A stretch of DNA of 64,000 bases from Acidobacteriota bacterium (GTDB taxonomy: Bacteria; Acidobacteriota; Terriglobia; Bryobacterales; Bryobacteraceae), in assembly GCA_016870995.1 (NCBI GenBank), contig VFZU01000010.1, forward strand, positions 1 through 64,000, read 5' to 3'. Of the stretch, positions 44,258 to 53,452 are shown piece by piece. Every line of letters starts with the position of its first letter. Position 1 is the first letter of the stretch. The notes under the pieces were generated by a model, which saw only the letters and a list, made by a program, of their open reading frames with translations, did no database searches and had not been told where the DNA came from. The translations under genes were made by a program, and so were the position numbers.

Positions 44258-46505
44258 CCTTTATGAAAGCTCTTCCCGCTTCTACCCCCAGCCCTCTTTC
44301 ATAAGCTGTCTTCGCCTCCGCCCGCCGCCCAAGCTTCCACAACACATCCCCGCGCAGCAACTCCACCTGGTGTACCAACTCAGGAATCATACGGTTCTGC
44401 TTGGCATCTGGATCCATCGGCTCCAAGATTTCAGAAGCCTCGTCGAGCAGGACTCTGCTCTCATTCCACAGCTTCTGATCCTCTAGCATTCCTGCCTTGC
44501 GATACATCGCGCTGACAAGAGCCAGCTTGCTTTGTTGATCCTTGCCTCTCCCAGTCGCCAGCGCGCGTCGTAGATCGAGTGCGCTATCCATCTCAGCGCT
44601 AGCTTCCGCCAGCTTTCCCTGCCTCTGCAAAGCCCAAGCGATATCCACATGGCAAGTAGATTCTCCCATCCGGTCCTTTCCTTCGCGGTGAAGCGCGAGC
44701 GCCTTGCGGTACCACTCAACCCCCACTCCGTAATTGCCCAGCACCCCCTCCACCGCACCCAGTCGCTTATACGCATAAGCCTGAAACGGCCGCAACTTCG
44801 GCTCCCCAGGATGCTTCTCTCCCAGCTCTACAAATCCTTCTGCCACAACACGCAAGACCGCTCGCACTGGTTCGAATTCCTGCTTCTCCACGAGAGGTTC
44901 CAGCTGCGTAATCCGCGAAGTCAGCCAGCGTGTGCTGGCCATGAAGTCCTTTGGATTCTCTTTCGAATCCAGCTCATAAAGAACCAAAGCTCTCCGGTAA
45001 GCCGTCTGCGCACCCGCTGGATCTTTCATCCTCGTGCAACCATCTCCCACCCCATCGAGCGCTTTCGCCAGACGCAATCGAATTTCCCGGTCCCGCGGTG
45101 CTCGCGCCGCCAACCTCTCCAGAATCACTACCGCTTTGCGAAAGCTCACTTGCGCATCACCAAAATGGCCCAGCGACTCGGCATTCCTCACCAACGTCCC
45201 TTGTACGTTGCCGACCTTTAAATACGAATCCGCCAGATCTTTTTGCAACCCTATATCTGCCGATTCGTCCTTCGAAAGTTGATCTAGATACTCAAGTGCC
45301 CGCGACACAATCAGCTTTCGGCTTTCGAGCGTCCCTGGCACTTTGCTCACCTCATCGTGGATCTCGAACAGCAAACTCCGCGCTAGCCCCCGCACCTGTT
45401 CGAACCGCAGCGCCGCATTGCGAGCCTCCCAGTACGCCTTACCGAATCCCGCAGCTATTAACAGACACACCACCAGCGCCACCCTCTGCCGCACTGCAAA
45501 CTTCCACGCGCGATACCCCCACGTCGCCTCCACTGCTCGCACTGGCTCCCCGCGACTGTACCTTCCTAAATCCTCCCGCAATGCCAGCACACTCTCATAG
45601 CGATCCCCGGGCTTCTCGGCCATCGCCTTCAGCACAATGCTCGCCAACTCTGTCGGCAACTCCGGCCGTGCAAGCACCTCTCGGCTCGCCCCTTCGAACG
45701 GATTCCTGCCCGTCAACACCTCATACATCACCACACCCAGCGAATAGATATCGGTCGAGGCCGTCAGCGTTTCTCCCCGCAACTGTTCCGGGCTCGCATA
45801 CTTCGGCGTCAACCGCGCCGCCACTGTCTGGCCCTCTTCATCCGCCGCCTTACTGATCCCAAAATCGATCAACTTCAACACGCCCTCTTCGCTCACCAGC
45901 ACGTTCGATGGCTTCAGATCGCGGTGCGCGATCAACGCCCGGTGCGCCGCCTCTACCGCTTCGCAGAGCTTCCCGATCAGCGCCAGCTTCTCATCAAGCC
46001 CCTTTCCCATGGTGTAAACATGCAGCGGCACACCCTTCACCAGCTCCATCACCAGATAGGCTTGTCCGCTGGTTGTGATCCCCGTATCGAGCAGCCGCGC
46101 GATCCCCGGATGCTCCAGCCGCCCCAGCAGCCGTGCCTCTCTCTCGATCTCCACCGAACTCAACCCCGCCCGATGCCAGATCTTCACCGCTACTCTCTGC
46201 TCGGTCCCCAACTCAAGCGTCCTCACCGCCTCATAGACGCTACCCATTCCCCCCTCGCCAATCTTGCGTTCTAACCGGCAATTTCCCACCTTCGCGCCCA
46301 GCAATGGATCTGCCATCGCTCCGAGCTGCAACCCCACTCCTCGCTCCAGATACTCCAGCTCTCCCGCTTCCAACAGCGACATAACCTCTGCCCTCAGCCC
46401 AGGGTCCGTCGTGTTCGCCACAACAAACTGCACCCGCTCTCCCTCAGGCCTCTCCATGGCCTTCTCAAGCAGCGCCGATACATCCTCCCATTCGTCCATA
46501 TTCAT
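44187..46505 (-). CDS. Ser/Thr protein kinase with membrane helix and TPR-like tail
   Basis: A kinase of about 772 residues. The glycine loop is IGEGGMGSVYEAV, the catalytic Lys is in RVAVKIWHRAG, the catalytic loop reads IAHRDLKPSNVLVSEEG, and DFGISK is the metal-binding DFG. The kinase spans about residues 65-325. One membrane helix (VALVVCLLIAAGFGKAYW) at about 345 separates it from the tail, where TPR-like helix pairs such as ADIGLQKDLADSYLKVGNVQ and GDAQVSFRKAVVILERLAAR repeat. It resembles the large bacterial Hanks kinases of acidobacteria and planctomycetes. Start is uncertain between GTG 46517 and ATG 46505. It probably signals with the adjacent sigma factor, whose gene is frameshifted here. 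Confidence 0.88.
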   Translation of the reverse strand: MNMDEWEDVSALLEKAMERPEGERVQFVVANTTDPGLRAEVMSLLEAGELEYLERGVGLQLGAMADPLLGAKVGNCRLERKIGEGGMGSVYEAVRTLELGTEQRVAVKIWHRAGLSSVEIEREARLLGRLEHPGIARLLDTGITTSGQAYLVMELVKGVPLHVYTMGKGLDEKLALIGKLCEAVEAAHRALIAHRDLKPSNVLVSEEGVLKLIDFGISKAADEEGQTVAARLTPKYASPEQLRGETLTASTDIYSLGVVMYEVLTGRNPFEGASREVLARPELPTELASIVLKAMAEKPGDRYESVLALREDLGRYSRGEPVRAVEATWGYRAWKFAVRQRVALVVCLLIAAGFGKAYWEARNAALRFEQVRGLARSLLFEIHDEVSKVPGTLESRKLIVSRALEYLDQLSKDESADIGLQKDLADSYLKVGNVQGTLVRNAESLGHFGDAQVSFRKAVVILERLAARAPRDREIRLRLAKALDGVGDGCTRMKDPAGAQTAYRRALVLYELDSKENPKDFMASTRWLTSRITQLEPLVEKQEFEPVRAVLRVVAEGFVELGEKHPGEPKLRPFQAYAYKRLGAVEGVLGNYGVGVEWYRKALALHREGKDRMGESTCHVDIAWALQRQGKLAEASAEMDSALDLRRALATGRGKDQQSKLALVSAMYRKAGMLEDQKLWNESRVLLDEASEILEPMDPDAKQNRMIPELVHQVELLRGDVLWKLGRRAEAKTAYERGLGVEAGRAFIKARADVAAQRLGRTGSSGPTSPSR

Positions 46506-46676
46506 GCTTTGTATCACTTTTTAGCATGACTTCTCAAAACAGAACAGCACTGCGGCCCTGCCAGTAACCATGCCGTCGTAGGAGAAAGGCACAACACCTT
46601 GTTGGAGTTATAACGCCCAACTGCCTTCACAAGTTAACGCCACCAGAAAACCTCAGCGACGCCGCACAACACAACT

Positions 46677-46694
46677 GGTTCCTCCCGAGGAACC
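46677..46694 (-). terminator. Hairpin after the TPR gene
   Basis: GGTTCCT and AGGAACC pair around a four-base loop, a few bases beyond the TPR-protein stop on the minus strand. The following bases are only mildly T-rich (AGTTGTGTT), so termination would be weak or factor-aided. The remainder of the 180-bp gap to the kinase start shows no other feature. Confidence 0.4.
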
Positions 46695-46698
46695 CCGG

Positions 46699-48639
46699 CT
46701 ACTTTTGCCTCATTCGCAACATCTCGAGCGCCCGCACGATTTCAATATCTCCCGGCTTACGTTCCCGCGACTTGCGCAACATCACTTCCGCTTGCGTCAG
46801 GTCACCGCTGCGTGCCAGCACTAGTCCGAGATTCTTTTCGAGATCAGCTTGCGCCCGGCACTCTCCGCACAACTCGATCGCTTCCCGCAGACGCTCCACG
46901 GCTCGCGGCCAATCATTCACAGCCGCCGCGCTCAGGCCGAAATTGCCAAGCGATTCAGCCTGCTCGGCCACCTGCCGCGACGCCGTCAATCCCGCCAGCC
47001 GAGCCCTGTATTCTGACGCCCGCTTCGCATCCACCTTCTGCAATTGCCGCGACAACGCGTACAGAGCCTCATGATGGTCCGCCCGTACCGTCAACAATTT
47101 CTCCCACGCCGCAATCGCTTCGGCAACACGGCCAAGCTGCACGCAAATTTGCCCCTTCAGAAACAACCCCTCTTGATGCATTGGCTCGCGTCGCAGCAAC
47201 TGCTCCGCAATGGCGAGCCCTTTCTCCGGCTGCTCAAGATTCCGGTGGCTCGCCGCCAGCAAATACCAACCATGCGCCAGCTTCTCGTCCGCTTTCACCG
47301 ACGCCTCGAGATGCGGCATGGCGGCCTCAAACTGTTTCTGGTCAAACAAAACCCGCCCCAGGTTGTATCTCGCTGCGGAACTCGCAGGAGCCAAAGCAAC
47401 CGCTTGATCAAAAGCCGCCCGCGCCCCCTCCAGGTCATACTGATCGGCCCGCGCGATTCCTAGATTTAAATGCGCCTCGGCCGACCCCGGCTCGATCTCC
47501 ACAACACGGGCAAACAGCGCCACTGCTTCTTTCCACTGGTTCAGCCGGCCCGCCACCATCGCCATCGCACTCAGCACGCGCGCCTGTCTCGGCATCAATC
47601 GATTCGCCTCGACCAGGTCCTTTTGCGCATCCCGGAATCGACCCTGGCTCGCCCGCATCAAGCCGAGGTTCAACCACGCTAGACCCGACTTCGGATCCAG
47701 TTCCGTAGCCCGGCGAAACTGTTGCTCGGCTTCCACAAAGCGGTTCATCTGGCCCAGCAGCACCCCATAATCGATGCGAGCTTCTGCAATGTCCCCGGCT
47801 TGCTTGAAGGCATTCTCCGCGCCAGTGCGATCCCCGCTTCGCAACCGTGCGAGCGCTAGCTGATACTGCGTCACGCCAGCAGCCGTATCGGTCGCCTGGC
47901 GCCGGCTCTCCTGCACCACACGCAACTCGGCGGCCGCCTTCTCTGGCTCTCCCAATTGTCGGTACGCCTGCGCCAATTGAAATCGCGTTTCCGCCACGGG
48001 ATTCAAATCACGCGATTTTTCAAGCACCCCTCGCGCCTCGGCTGCTTTGCCCTGCCGCAACAGAACGAAACCCAACTGGTAGTGCGCGTCCGCATGACGC
48101 GGTCCCACAAGAACTGCTTTTCTCAATTCGGTCTCTGCTTCCGCGTACCGTTCGAGCCCGCGCAGGGCAAGCCCCTTCAGGTAAGCGGGTTCCAGTGATT
48201 CCGGTCCGCGATACTGCCGCAACACCGCCAATCCGCTCTCGTAATCTTTCGCGGCTACCAAGGTCCGGCCAAGGGCGAGAATCGTGTCCTGCTGGCCGGG
48301 CTTCAATCGTAAGGATTCTCTATATGCCGCGGCAGCCTCGGCAAAACGGCCCACAAGCCCATAAGCGCGCCCCAGGCCTGTATGCACTGGCTCAGCTTGT
48401 GCGTTCAACGCGCGGCCCCGTTCTAGCACCGAAACAGCCTTCACCCCTTGCCCCATCTCCGTGTATACGAAGCCCAGCGCCAGATAATGCCCAAGCTCAT
48501 TCGGCTCAGCCGCGAGTGCCCGCTCAAGCAACGGCGCGGCCGCTGGGAATCTCTCTTCGAGAATCAGCTGCCGCGCCTGTTCGCGTAATTCAAGTGGAGT
48601 CTGGCCAAAAACCAGAAGCAGTACTGCCAGCTTCATCAA
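46699..48639 (-). CDS. Exported TPR-repeat protein
   Basis: A 646-residue protein with a signal-like start (MMKLAVLLLVFGQT) and then continuous tetratricopeptide repeats to the end. Consensus helix pairs are clear, for example AEPNELGHYLALGFVYTEMG, AEPVHTGLGRAYGLVGRFAE, PKSGLAWLNLGLMRASQGRF and PGSAEAHLNLGIARADQYDL; I estimate 14-16 repeats. TPR proteins scaffold complexes. The start overlaps the stop of the upstream TonB-receptor gene (TGATG), so both are made together. It may assist assembly or substrate handling at the outer membrane receptor; inferred from the overlap. Confidence 0.85.
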   Translation of the reverse strand: MMKLAVLLLVFGQTPLELREQARQLILEERFPAAAPLLERALAAEPNELGHYLALGFVYTEMGQGVKAVSVLERGRALNAQAEPVHTGLGRAYGLVGRFAEAAAAYRESLRLKPGQQDTILALGRTLVAAKDYESGLAVLRQYRGPESLEPAYLKGLALRGLERYAEAETELRKAVLVGPRHADAHYQLGFVLLRQGKAAEARGVLEKSRDLNPVAETRFQLAQAYRQLGEPEKAAAELRVVQESRRQATDTAAGVTQYQLALARLRSGDRTGAENAFKQAGDIAEARIDYGVLLGQMNRFVEAEQQFRRATELDPKSGLAWLNLGLMRASQGRFRDAQKDLVEANRLMPRQARVLSAMAMVAGRLNQWKEAVALFARVVEIEPGSAEAHLNLGIARADQYDLEGARAAFDQAVALAPASSAARYNLGRVLFDQKQFEAAMPHLEASVKADEKLAHGWYLLAASHRNLEQPEKGLAIAEQLLRREPMHQEGLFLKGQICVQLGRVAEAIAAWEKLLTVRADHHEALYALSRQLQKVDAKRASEYRARLAGLTASRQVAEQAESLGNFGLSAAAVNDWPRAVERLREAIELCGECRAQADLEKNLGLVLARSGDLTQAEVMLRKSRERKPGDIEIVRALEMLRMRQK

Positions 48640-51600
48640 AAGACGAATCTAGCACCCAACTGCAGCTGGCGTGGCTGGTTCGCCGTGCCGGTGACGAGGC
48701 CAAACAGCTGCGAGTTCGACAAATTGCCGTTGGGAGACGCATAGACCGGGTGGTTCAACATATTGAAGCCTTCAAACCGGAACTCAAGTCGCCGGCCTTC
48801 CCCGAGGAACTTCAAGGGGAATTCACGGAACAGCGAAATGTCAAAGTTCTCCCAGCCATCCGACCGCATACGGAAGCGTCCAGAGTTGCCGAAGGTGAAC
48901 GGAGTCGGCGACTCCACAAGCGAAGTATCGAACCAACGGCCAGTAGTCGGGTTCGACAACTTGGGATTGCCGAGGAAGTTCAACCGCAGGTAGTTGGAGT
49001 TGCCCGTATTCGCCAGGTCACCATTGATCTGCAGGTTATAGGGCTGGCCAGAGCTCAACCGCACAATCCCGTTCATGCGCCAACCACCGATCAGGTAATC
49101 GAGTGCATTGCCGGTCTGGAAAGACTTGCCGCGTCCGAAGGGCAGGTCGTAGACGAAGTTCATCGTCGCCACATGCGTCAGGTCGAAGCCCGACACACTG
49201 CGGTCATTGTTGAACGTATAGGGGTTCTGAACCGAGCAGCCTTCAACGCCATACCAGCCCGAGCAAGCGATGTCGATCGACTTCGAGTAGGTGTAGTTGA
49301 TCATGTACGCAAAACCGTTGCGGAACTTCTTGTCGAGCAGAACCTGCAGCGCGTGATAGTTGCCTCGGCCCCAGCTACGGTCATAGTAGGTCGGCCGGAT
49401 GTAGGGGAACGGAGCACGTTGGCGGAAGTTGCCCGGTCCTGGAGTGGTGGCGACGTTGTAGAAGCCGCCGATATCGAGACGGCGCGATCCGGAACCGACA
49501 TAGTTCACCGTCACGACGGTGTCGTTAGAAATCTGGTGCTGCACACCAAAGTTCCACTGCATCGAGTAAGGGTTGCGGAAGTTCGGGTCCATGTACCATT
49601 GCACCTGCTCGAAAGGCGTAGCCTGAGGCAGTGCTCCCGAGGGGAACGGATTCAATCCGCTGAAGCTTGGCGTCGGCTGTGCCGCTGTCGGGTTGTTGAG
49701 GTTTTCCTGCAGTTGCTCGCCCACACTCGGCCACTGCGCCGAATAGTTCTGAGCGGTCTGCACAACCGCGGCGTAGTTGTCGAAGAAGATACCGAACGAA
49801 GAGCGGATGGCGGTACGTTGGGCGAGCCGGTAGGCGAAGCCAATCCGCGGCTGCCAGTTATCGCTGGTGTTTCGGTATAGTTTCCCGTTCTGGGAAACTT
49901 CGACGTTCGCTGGCAGGCGGCCACCCGGAACGCAGGGCGCGCGGCGGAGTTCCTCGCACGAGCCAGGCTGCTTCTGGATAATGTAGACGCCACGCTGCAT
50001 GTCGTAGCCACCGGTGAAGATATTGTCGTTACCTTCCTGGCCGAGAGCAGGAATGAAGGTCTTGTCGTAGCGCAAACCAAGGTTAACGGTGAGGTTCTGA
50101 TTTACCTTCCACTGATCCTGGACGAAGAATGCCATATGGCCACCGCGGCGAACCGTAGTGGCACGGTTACGATAGCCGGCGGCATCTGGCACATTCAGCA
50201 GGAAGCTGGCCAACTGACTGCCGCTGTTACCAGGGCTGAGCGGATTCGACGTCTGCAGCGGGCGAAAAGTCGCACTCGCGTTGCGGGGCGAGCCGAAGAA
50301 GTCCATGTTGTTCCACTCGCCACCCATCTTGATCTGATGGCTGCCCTTGATTTTCGTGAGCGAAGCCTTGTACTGCCAGACGTCTGAAGGACGATTGAGG
50401 GACAGGGATTCGGCACCTGCAACCCAGCCGTCGATATTGAGCGCTGGCATGAGTGTTTGACCATCGAGGAAGCTGCAGCAGAACAGGTTGTTGTAACCAA
50501 CGTTGCGTGCGAAATCGGCCGGTAGGCTGCGGAAGCGGTTACCGTTGTTGTCTGTATTTACAAGACGGCCAAATTGGGCTTGCAACACGGTGGAGGGGCT
50601 AAAGGTGTGCACCCAGCTCGTGCCGACATTGAAGGCATTGAATTCACGGAAGCTCGCAAGAATCGGACGACCGCCGGACGCCGTCTGGTCGAGCATCGAA
50701 TGGCTAAAGCGGAAGAATACATTGTCCTTCGGGCCAATCACTCGATCCACGCGGAAGCTGTATTCCTCTTGGTTCTGACTGAAGGCAGAGGGGTCCAGCG
50801 CATTGCGGTCTGCGGTGATCGGAGCGCCGCCTGCTGGGAAAGTTGTACGCGCATAAAGCAGAGTGCCGGGGTTGATCCGGCTGGCCGGGATGATATTGCC
50901 GGCGAAGGGATCACGAATGAAGCCCACCCCGTTCGGGTTGGCTCGCGTTGTGGAGGGGTCGTAGATTTGCCGTGTTTCATCGCTCAGGTTGCCTCCAAGG
51001 TTTGCCGCAGTCGGCACGCGGAACAAAGCGTTGTTCGCGCGGCGGAAGCGCCAGCCCTGATAGCTGCCATGGAAGAACGTGTTGTTGCGGCCGTTCAGGA
51101 GTTTCGGGATCAACACCGGCCCGCCCACAGCAAAGCCAAACTGGTTCTGACGGAAGGGAGTAACCGCGGGAAGGAAGGTATTGCGAGCGTCAAATTCGCT
51201 GTTGCGCACATATTCCCAGGCCGAACCGTGCAACTGGTTTGTGCCGCTCATCGTTGCGACGTTCACAACACCGCCAAGCACACCACCAAACTCTGCCTGG
51301 TCGTTGTGGCTTTGAACCTTGAACTCGGCAATAGCGTCGACGATCGGATTAACCGCCGGCGTGGAGAGCATCAGGCCCTGGTTCGTGATGCCGTCCAGCG
51401 TCCAGAAATTGGAGCGGTTGGTCTGCCCGTTAATCGCCGGGAAGATAAAAGCGCCGATACCGGGGTGGGCGAAGCCGGAACCATTGTTCTGCGAAACGCT
51501 GACGGGTGCAACCCCTGGTGTCAAAGAAAGCAGCTGTGTGAAGTTGCGGCCATTCAACGGGAGGTCTACCACCTGTTGTCGCGCCACAACAGCACCGATT

Positions 51601-51992
51601 TCAGATGTGGAAGCCTGAACTTCCGCACCGATGGCCTCAACGTTGATCGACTGGTCCACCGAACCAATCTCCATCACGATATCGATCGTGGCAGTCTGAT
51701 TGACTGCGAGTGTGAACTGGCTCAATTTGTTCGTGCGAAAGCCAGCTTTTGTGACTTCAAGGGTGTACTGTCCAGGAATAATATTCAGAAAAGCGTAGTA
51801 ACCACTTTCATTGCTTGCCGTGCGCGCTTCCACCGACGTCGCGGTGTTGCGAATCACAAGATTCGCACCAGGAATCACGCTCCCGGAAGAATCCCTCAAG
51901 GTTCCGTTGATTGTGGCTGAGGAGGCCTGCGCATATATTGCCGATGCGCTAGCGAAACAGAGCGCAAGTGCGCATACAAGTGTTCGATTCAT
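48636..51992 (-). CDS. Oar-like TonB-dependent receptor
   Basis: An outer membrane protein of about 1118 residues. Order of parts: signal peptide (MNRTLVCALALCFASASAIY), carboxypeptidase-regulatory-like Ig domain (TINGTLRDSSGSVIPGANLV to about residue 105), plug domain (VVDLPLNGRNFTQLLSLTPG is the standard acidobacterial plug motif), then a long beta barrel. It ends in the aromatic LGARFVF. The ATG at 51992 is chosen because an AAGGAG site precedes it and the signal peptide begins there. Oar-type proteins are abundant in acidobacteria and take up large ligands with TonB energy. It is cotranscribed with the TPR protein and divergent from the cytochrome cassette, with 74 bases between starts. 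Confidence 0.92.
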   Translation of the reverse strand: MNRTLVCALALCFASASAIYAQASSATINGTLRDSSGSVIPGANLVIRNTATSVEARTASNESGYYAFLNIIPGQYTLEVTKAGFRTNKLSQFTLAVNQTATIDIVMEIGSVDQSINVEAIGAEVQASTSEIGAVVARQQVVDLPLNGRNFTQLLSLTPGVAPVSVSQNNGSGFAHPGIGAFIFPAINGQTNRSNFWTLDGITNQGLMLSTPAVNPIVDAIAEFKVQSHNDQAEFGGVLGGVVNVATMSGTNQLHGSAWEYVRNSEFDARNTFLPAVTPFRQNQFGFAVGGPVLIPKLLNGRNNTFFHGSYQGWRFRRANNALFRVPTAANLGGNLSDETRQIYDPSTTRANPNGVGFIRDPFAGNIIPASRINPGTLLYARTTFPAGGAPITADRNALDPSAFSQNQEEYSFRVDRVIGPKDNVFFRFSHSMLDQTASGGRPILASFREFNAFNVGTSWVHTFSPSTVLQAQFGRLVNTDNNGNRFRSLPADFARNVGYNNLFCCSFLDGQTLMPALNIDGWVAGAESLSLNRPSDVWQYKASLTKIKGSHQIKMGGEWNNMDFFGSPRNASATFRPLQTSNPLSPGNSGSQLASFLLNVPDAAGYRNRATTVRRGGHMAFFVQDQWKVNQNLTVNLGLRYDKTFIPALGQEGNDNIFTGGYDMQRGVYIIQKQPGSCEELRRAPCVPGGRLPANVEVSQNGKLYRNTSDNWQPRIGFAYRLAQRTAIRSSFGIFFDNYAAVVQTAQNYSAQWPSVGEQLQENLNNPTAAQPTPSFSGLNPFPSGALPQATPFEQVQWYMDPNFRNPYSMQWNFGVQHQISNDTVVTVNYVGSGSRRLDIGGFYNVATTPGPGNFRQRAPFPYIRPTYYDRSWGRGNYHALQVLLDKKFRNGFAYMINYTYSKSIDIACSGWYGVEGCSVQNPYTFNNDRSVSGFDLTHVATMNFVYDLPFGRGKSFQTGNALDYLIGGWRMNGIVRLSSGQPYNLQINGDLANTGNSNYLRLNFLGNPKLSNPTTGRWFDTSLVESPTPFTFGNSGRFRMRSDGWENFDISLFREFPLKFLGEGRRLEFRFEGFNMLNHPVYASPNGNLSNSQLFGLVTGTANQPRQLQLGARFVF

Positions 51993-52066
51993 AAAAACTT
52001 GACTCCTTCTGAATTCCGAATTGGCGAAATTATATCCCAAGCAAATATCGACTTCAAGGATAGAAT

Positions 52067-53425
52067 TTGAAATACTCTCTCTGGGTCATTGGCATGGAAT
52101 CGTTACTCTTTGCCCTGTATCTACTGGGTTATGACGCCATCACGGATCTGAAGTCGATCCGAGATTCGGCAGATGCGCTAACTCGCCGAAGTCGTGTAAA
52201 CGAGTTCTTGAAGCGGTATCCGGAATCAGAACACCGGGCTGCTGTGTATGAAGCGGGAGCGCTCGCCTGCTTTGAATTGAGCGACACGGCAACGGGGCTC
52301 TACATGGCGCGCCAGTCGCTGGAAGTCTATCCGGAGAACCCTCTACTCACGAGTACGATGGCTGCTGTCTTGCGAAATCGAGGCGACGAGAAAGGGGCTC
52401 GCGAGTATGCGTCGCTGGCGCGGCGATACCTCAACTTGTTCCGTCCCAAGCATTGGGAAGCTCTACGGCCCAGCATGGAGGCAACGATTGAGAAGATCCT
52501 TGGGCCCGCCCCACCCCGGCAAACCCCAGTCGCCGGGCAGTATGCCGGAACCGCATCATGCCGGGGTTGCCATAAGCTGGAGTTCGATGCGTGGGGGCAA
52601 ACGGGCATGGCGAAGATGTTTCGCCCTGAGAACTCAGCCAAGCGGGAATACGTTGAGATCGGATTACGCCGCTATCCCGTGGATGCGCGGATCGGTTCCA
52701 AGTGGCAGGAGGCTTACGCGACGAAAGCCCCCGATGGAAAGCTTCACGTACTGCCTCTGCAATTCAATAAGTTGCTCGGCAAATGGGTGAATTACTGGCG
52801 CATGATCGACCCGCCGCACTTGGACCGCGGCGACCCGAATCTGTTCCATCAATTCCGCGAGGTGACGGAGTATCAGACAAATTGTGCGCCTTGCCATACC
52901 AGCCAGTGGGGACCTAAGGAATCGAAAGAGCCGGGGATCAATTGCGAAATGTGTCATGGGCCGGGCCTGGAGCATAGCCGCGGCAAACCGCTGCGAAAGC
53001 TGAGCGCGGAAGAATCGGTGGCAGTCTGCGCCCAGTGTCATGCGCAATCGGCGATAAGAACGATCCGTGCGGAGTTTCCCCCGCGCTATGAGCGCCGCCC
53101 GTACACAGACTTCGCACAGAACACATTTCATCCTAACGGCCGCTTCAAAGAGACGACTTTTCTCGTGGAAGCCTTTGAACGCAGCGCATGTTACCGAAAG
53201 GGAAATGCAACTTGCGCCTCCTGCCATGACCCGCACCCTAAGAACGGCAAGGTAAATCAGAAGGGACTGAAGTACGCCATCGACGATGACGCGATGTGCA
53301 CACAGTGCCACAAACAGAAGCACGATGAAAGCGCGCGCTGTGTGGAATGCCACATGCCGAAGACCATGAACGCCCTGCTGTTTGTCGCGAGAACGCACCA
53401 GATCGAGAAGCGGCCCTTGAAGTAA
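52067..53425 (+). CDS. Heptaheme cytochrome c with TPR-like N-terminus
   Basis: A 452-residue protein, likely membrane-anchored by the hydrophobic start (VIGMESLLFALYLLGYD). Residues about 30-140 look like TPR helices (EHRAAVYEAGALACFELSDT, ENPLLTSTMAAVLRNRGDEK). Seven CxxCH heme sites follow, from CRGCH near residue 165: CAPCH, CEMCH (in the NCEMCHGPG string), CAQCH, CASCH, CTQCH and CVECH near residue 425. ASCHDPH and VECHMPK are typical of multiheme cytochromes of the c554/NrfA-like group. Start is TTG with AAGGA ahead; ATG 52094 is an alternative. It opens the plus-strand cassette and sits 27 bases from the PSD1 gene. Confidence 0.85.
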   Translation: MKYSLWVIGMESLLFALYLLGYDAITDLKSIRDSADALTRRSRVNEFLKRYPESEHRAAVYEAGALACFELSDTATGLYMARQSLEVYPENPLLTSTMAAVLRNRGDEKGAREYASLARRYLNLFRPKHWEALRPSMEATIEKILGPAPPRQTPVAGQYAGTASCRGCHKLEFDAWGQTGMAKMFRPENSAKREYVEIGLRRYPVDARIGSKWQEAYATKAPDGKLHVLPLQFNKLLGKWVNYWRMIDPPHLDRGDPNLFHQFREVTEYQTNCAPCHTSQWGPKESKEPGINCEMCHGPGLEHSRGKPLRKLSAEESVAVCAQCHAQSAIRTIRAEFPPRYERRPYTDFAQNTFHPNGRFKETTFLVEAFERSACYRKGNATCASCHDPHPKNGKVNQKGLKYAIDDDAMCTQCHKQKHDESARCVECHMPKTMNALLFVARTHQIEKRPLK

Positions 53426-53452
53426 AAACAACAATGTGATAATTACTGCTTC

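Noticed and set aside
47847-49880. 677-residue plus-strand ORF
   Set aside because: Shadow of the TPR and TonB-receptor genes, which have clear motifs on the minus strand.
50574-51920. 448-residue plus-strand ORF
   Set aside because: Antisense to the TonB receptor; no motif.
46518-52066. Replication origin
   Set aside because: Base skew changes here, but no DnaA-box cluster or dnaA/dnaN gene is visible; only a skew finding was reported.
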